Shown one piece after another: positions 60,886 to 64,000 of a DNA stretch of 64,000 nt. Position 1 is the first letter of the stretch. Each line of letters starts with the position of its first letter. The translations under genes and the position numbers were made by a program. The notes below the pieces were generated by a model. The model saw only the letters and a program-made list of their open reading frames with translations. It was not told the DNA's origin and ran no database searches. This DNA is from Arthrobacter sp. Leaf69. Lineage in GTDB: Bacteria > Actinomycetota > Actinomycetes > Actinomycetales > Micrococcaceae. Location: contig NZ_LMLR01000013.1 in NCBI RefSeq assembly GCF_001422645.1, positions 230,464-294,463 on the forward strand. Direction: 5' to 3'.

Positions 60886-62502
60886 ATGATGAGTATCACC
60901 CCCGATACGTCGACGCGCCCGCTTCCACCCGGCGTCACCGAGTTCGACCTCGAAAAGGCACTCGCGGCGTTCGCCGCCGCGATTGGCGAAGACAAGGTCG
61001 CAAGCGACGCCGAGTCGCTGGAAGATTTCCAGGATCCCTTCCAGGTTCCCGGCTCCGCCACGAATCTCCCGTCCGCAGTCGTCAGCCCAACGAGTACCGA
61101 GGACGTCCAGGCAGTCGTTCGGATCGCCAACGAGTATCGCATCCCTTTGTGGCCCATCAGCCGCGGCAAGAACAACGGCTACGGGGGAGCCGCGCCCCAG
61201 GTGCGCGGCTCGGTGATGCTCTCGTTCCGGAACATGAACCGCGTCCTGGAGATCAACGAGGAGCTCGGCTACGCGATAGTGGAGCCTGGCGTGAGCTGGT
61301 ACGACCTGCACGAAGCGATTAGGGCCGGCGGACACAACCTCGTCGCCTCCATTGTGGACATCGGCTGGGGAGGCGTCGTCTCGAACACGCTCGAGCACGG
61401 GCTCACCTACATGCCGTACTCGATCGACCAAGCCTCACATTGCGGCTTCGAGGTGGTGCTCCCGAACGGCGACCTCATGCGCACCGGCTCGGGTGCAATG
61501 GATAACAACCCGACCTGGCCGCTGTACAAGCGCGGCCTCGGTCCGACGTCGACCGAGATGTTCATGCAGTCGAACTACGGCATTGTCACGAAGATGGGCT
61601 ACTGGCTGATGCCGAAGCCAGAGGTATACATGCCGCTGTGGCTGCGCGTCTGGGATGAGGCGCAGATGCCCGCCGTTGTCGATGCGCTGCGCGAGCTCAT
61701 GCTGGCCGGCACCATCGACATGCGCCCGCAGCTGTCGAACACCCTGTGCATGGCTTCGATGCTCACCACACGCGCCGAGTGGTACACCGGTGAGGGCCCG
61801 ATGCCGGAGGAGATCATCGACAAGATCGCCAAGGAGATGGGACTGGGCCGCTGGATGATGCGCTTCGCCCTCTACGGCGACGATCCGGTGGTCGACCACA
61901 ACTTCGAGAAGCTCAAGGCGCGCTTCCTGCAGATTCCGAGCGTGGATATCATGGGCCAGAAGCACGGGGCAGACGCCTGGGAGACGCTGCCCAACCCGCA
62001 CGAGCGGGTGCAGATTGGGGTGCCGAGTCAGGATCTCTACAAGATGGCCGGTTGGTCAGGCGGCGAGGAGGGCGGCCACGTCGACTTCTCGCCGGTCATC
62101 CCGCTCACGGCCCAGCACGCGATCGCCGCGCAGAAGCTGATGGCCGAGATGTGCGCCGAGGTGGGCCTTGATTTCCTCGGTGGCATGCTCCCGATCAACG
62201 CCAGGTCGACCACGTTCATCAACGTGATCCCCTTCGACACGAAGAACCCTGAGCAGGTCGCCAAGGCGTATGCCCTGGCCAAGCGGATGGTCGCCGAGGC
62301 CGGCAAGCGCGGCTACGGCGAATACCGGGCGCACCTGTCCTTTATGGATCTCGCGGCCGACCAGTTCGGTTTCAACGACCACGCGCTGCGGCGTTTCAAC
62401 GAGACGATCAAGGACACCCTTGACCCGAACGGGATCATCGCCCCGGGCAAGTCGGGGATCTGGGGCACCCGCCTGCGGGAGGCCGGTTTCCCCCAGGCGT
62501 GA
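60886..62502 (+). CDS. VAO-type FAD oxidase (vanillyl-alcohol/eugenol/4-alkylphenol oxidase-like)
   Basis: The product is 538 aa; AAGGAG precedes ATG 60886 (ATG 60889 is also possible). The N-terminal PP-loop FAD domain reads PSAVVSPTSTEDVQAVVRIA, PLWPISRGKNNGYGGAAPQV and VEPGVSWYDLHEAIR. The C-terminal cap has AGWSGGEEGGHVDFSPVIPL, with a His at about 397 as candidate covalent FAD ligand, and PINARSTTFINVIPFDTKN. Length and order match 4-phenol oxidases such as vanillyl-alcohol oxidase and eugenol oxidase. It converts para-alkylated or hydroxymethyl phenols with O2 to aldehydes/alcohols and H2O2. The exact substrate cannot be read from the sequence. Confidence 0.88.
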   Translation: MMSITPDTSTRPLPPGVTEFDLEKALAAFAAAIGEDKVASDAESLEDFQDPFQVPGSATNLPSAVVSPTSTEDVQAVVRIANEYRIPLWPISRGKNNGYGGAAPQVRGSVMLSFRNMNRVLEINEELGYAIVEPGVSWYDLHEAIRAGGHNLVASIVDIGWGGVVSNTLEHGLTYMPYSIDQASHCGFEVVLPNGDLMRTGSGAMDNNPTWPLYKRGLGPTSTEMFMQSNYGIVTKMGYWLMPKPEVYMPLWLRVWDEAQMPAVVDALRELMLAGTIDMRPQLSNTLCMASMLTTRAEWYTGEGPMPEEIIDKIAKEMGLGRWMMRFALYGDDPVVDHNFEKLKARFLQIPSVDIMGQKHGADAWETLPNPHERVQIGVPSQDLYKMAGWSGGEEGGHVDFSPVIPLTAQHAIAAQKLMAEMCAEVGLDFLGGMLPINARSTTFINVIPFDTKNPEQVAKAYALAKRMVAEAGKRGYGEYRAHLSFMDLAADQFGFNDHALRRFNETIKDTLDPNGIIAPGKSGIWGTRLREAGFPQA

Positions 62503-62522
62503 TGGCGCATCTTCGGGGGAGC

Positions 62523-62546
62523 CCCCGCCCTAACAAACGGGCGGGG
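62523..62546. terminator. Hairpin between convergent oxidase and AraC genes
   Basis: CCCCGCCC-TAACAAAC-GGGCGGGG: perfect 8-bp arms, placed 20 bp after the oxidase stop and overlapping the AraC gene end. There is no long T-tract, so it may be a weak or bidirectional terminator. Confidence 0.55.
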
Positions 62547-63504
62547 TCTTCCCCACCGGCTCCGGCAGGTGCCTGGCGTCCCGTGGGGCACAGCCGTGGA
62601 CCTCGCGGAAGGCTCTGCTGAAGCTTGCCGGATGGCGGTATCCCCACCTGGTCGCGACCGTCGCGATCGTCGTTTCCGGGGAGCGCCTCAACTCGCCAAC
62701 GGCACCCTCGAAGCGGCGTTCGCGGATCCAGGCCGACACTCCGGTGCCGGAGGCTGCAAAGATCTTGTGGACGTAGCGCGTGGACACGTAGTGGGCCTGC
62801 GCAATCCGCTCTGGTCCGAGTTCCGGGTCGTGCAGGTGGTCCATCACATACCGCTGCATCCGGGCGAGCAGTGCCTCCGGGCGGGAGCGCCGGTCGGAAA
62901 TCTCCTGCGGGCCGTACATGCTGCGAAGCAAGGGGAGTAGCATCTGTGCAGCGCCTTCCCCATCACGGCTCGAGAGTCCGCCGCCGCTCGTTGTGGTTCG
63001 TGCGAGCTGTGCGAGGAACGGGGTTGCCGGCCCAGTGAGCCGTCCCTGGCCCGAGTCCACCCGCGTCGCGGAACGCCGGGCGATGCCCTCGGCCTGCGAC
63101 CCTATGAACCATTTGGGAATGCTGAATACGAGCACCTCGAAACCATCGCGGCCCTCAAAAGTGGAAGGCCGCGACGTATCCTGGCACGCAATGTCACCGG
63201 GGCGAAGAGCGCAGTTGCGATCGTCCTGTTCGATATGGATAGTGCCTCTGGTCATTAGATACAGCAAGATGCACTCCGGATCGGCGGCGGCGATCATCCG
63301 CTGCGTGCGTGCCACCCGGTGCGCAAGCCCTTGGATGGACTGGACCCTGACCGGCCCGACCTGGCCACTGGCCAAGCGGGCCTCGAAGGAGGGCGCCCCG
63401 ACCGATTCAACGTGCATGGGGAAGAAGCGTTCGGCGATTCCCGCCGACCAGTAGTCGCGCCGCTCGGCCGGAGGAACCGACCGGGTGTCCAATACGGAAG
63501 TCAT
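62530..63504 (-). CDS. AraC-family transcriptional regulator
   Basis: The product is 324 aa from ATG 63504 (AGGTGG before it). The N-terminal half is an AraC-binding-like-2 domain (RDYWSAGIAERFFPMHVESV, ILLYLMTRGTIHIEQDDRNC, LRPGDIACQDTSRPS). The C-terminal half has the two HTH motifs: LGPERIAQAHYVSTRYVHKI-FAASG, and TTIATVATRWGYRHPASFSR-AFREVHG. This is the NahR/FeaR-like plan often used for aromatic compound genes. It likely activates or represses the neighbouring oxidase and SDR through the 42-bp palindrome (inference). It is convergent with the oxidase. Confidence 0.88.
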   Translation of the reverse strand: MTSVLDTRSVPPAERRDYWSAGIAERFFPMHVESVGAPSFEARLASGQVGPVRVQSIQGLAHRVARTQRMIAAADPECILLYLMTRGTIHIEQDDRNCALRPGDIACQDTSRPSTFEGRDGFEVLVFSIPKWFIGSQAEGIARRSATRVDSGQGRLTGPATPFLAQLARTTTSGGGLSSRDGEGAAQMLLPLLRSMYGPQEISDRRSRPEALLARMQRYVMDHLHDPELGPERIAQAHYVSTRYVHKIFAASGTGVSAWIRERRFEGAVGELRRSPETTIATVATRWGYRHPASFSRAFREVHGCAPRDARHLPEPVGKTPPVC

Positions 63505-63813
63505 CGGTCCACCTCGGATGAGGTTCCGTGACAGATCTGCGGTGCAGGCAAGCACATGCCGAGTAGGGAAGGGCGGCCGTCGCCGGCAAAAGATGCAGTC
63601 ATGGCATCTCCTTAGAAGATTCGATCCGTTTCGTACTGATTGTAAGGTGGGTCACAATGCAATGCAATGAGGCCGCTTCATCTTGCAGGCGGGCGCAGGT
63701 CACCCTCTAGCGTGCAGCCAATCGCACCTGTGGCACGCTGCCGGAGCGTTTAATTCGGACGAATTTGATCGTGTACGTTTCGTATTGAATAACATTGCAC
63801 GTATGGTTGACCC

Positions 63814-64000
63814 ATGGCAGTCAGAAGTGAAGAAAGTCGTCGCTCGATTTTGGAAGCAACCATGAAGTTGCTCGAAGATTCAGGGCCCAACGGATTTACG
63901 GTGCAAAAGCTCTCGATCGAGCGCATTGCCCGCGAGGCCGGCGTCAGCAAGACCACCATCTACAGGTGGTGGTCGAGCAAAGTTGCCGTGGTTATCGATA
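63814..64000 (+). CDS. TetR-family regulator, N-terminus only (cut by window end)
   Basis: From ATG 63814 the frame is open to the edge (62 codons): MAVRSEESRRSILEATMKLL, EDSGPNGFTVQKLSIERIAR, EAGVSKTTIYRWWSSKVAVV. The I..A...l...G...t...IA..AGvsk.TiYrwW.sK pattern is the TetR helix-turn-helix. Upstream, 63505-63813 is the AT-richer divergent promoter region with the AraC gene; I could not pick a reliable operator in it. Confidence 0.85.
   Translation, partial: MAVRSEESRRSILEATMKLLEDSGPNGFTVQKLSIERIAREAGVSKTTIYRWWSSKVAVVID

Overview
The window looks like actinobacterial DNA of the Arthrobacter/Micrococcaceae type. Most genes are GC-rich, GTG starts and ATGA/GTGA translational couplings are common, a near-consensus actinobacterial SOS box precedes umuD, and the conjugation genes are of the actinobacterial kind (SCO6880-type protein, separate VirB4 ATPase, MobF relaxase). 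This is inferred from the sequence alone. No rRNA, complete tRNA, CRISPR array, replication gene or integrase was seen.

Layout. 1-3.2 kb: edge of a winged-helix regulator, a sigma-factor-like protein, a VirB8/TcpC-like protein and a lysozyme/NlpC-P60 cell-wall hydrolase. 3.2-9.4 kb: an insertion zone with a resolvase remnant, resolvase-site-like dyads, a DUF7793-like remnant, a broken ISL3-family transposase, two unknown genes, a UvrD-like remnant and an SOS-type umuD-umuC operon with two unknown small genes. 9.5-18.4 kb: type IV secretion core (pilin-like protein, VirB6/TrbL, SCO6880, VirB4 ATPase, VirD4/TraG), a DUF4913-like protein, ArdC-like antirestriction protein and SSB. 18.4-30.8 kb: a defence island with WD40 debris, a large unknown protein, hsdM-hsdS-mrr-hsdR, an orphan PD-(D/E)XK protein and a GmrSD-like gene with an internal deletion. 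30.8-36.0 kb: lipoprotein, membrane protein, MobF relaxase-helicase and a zinc-ribbon/coiled-coil partner. 36.0-39.4 kb: palindromes, then a tightly coupled ImmA/IrrE protease - 7TM protein - HTH regulator - alpha/beta hydrolase cassette. 39.4-46.7 kb: accessory genes (DUF4192, non-specific nuclease, Mug-type glycosylase and unknowns). 46.7-54.6 kb: two large SNF2-type helicases transcribed divergently. 54.6-58.5 kb: nuclease debris, a GIY-YIG protein, a CoiA-like protein and a DUF6994-like protein. 58.5-59.5 kb: non-coding, with a tRNA-3'-end-like sequence that may be an attachment site. 59.9-64 kb: probably host catabolic DNA (SDR, VAO-type flavin oxidase, AraC regulator, TetR start).

How it fits together. 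From 1 to about 59.4 kb the window resembles a conjugative element, integrative or plasmid, carrying its own relaxase, coupling protein and secretion channel, anti-restriction functions for the recipient, SOS mutagenesis genes and several restriction/defence modules. The most unusual locus is the divergent helicase pair. The rightward helicase (1,432 aa) has a long N-terminal array with an exact 112-residue period and CX4CX3H motifs that I do not recognise from any described helicase or defence protein. Second in interest is the ImmA/IrrE-7TM-HTH-hydrolase cassette, preceded by a perfect 26-bp palindrome shared with the relaxase promoter region.
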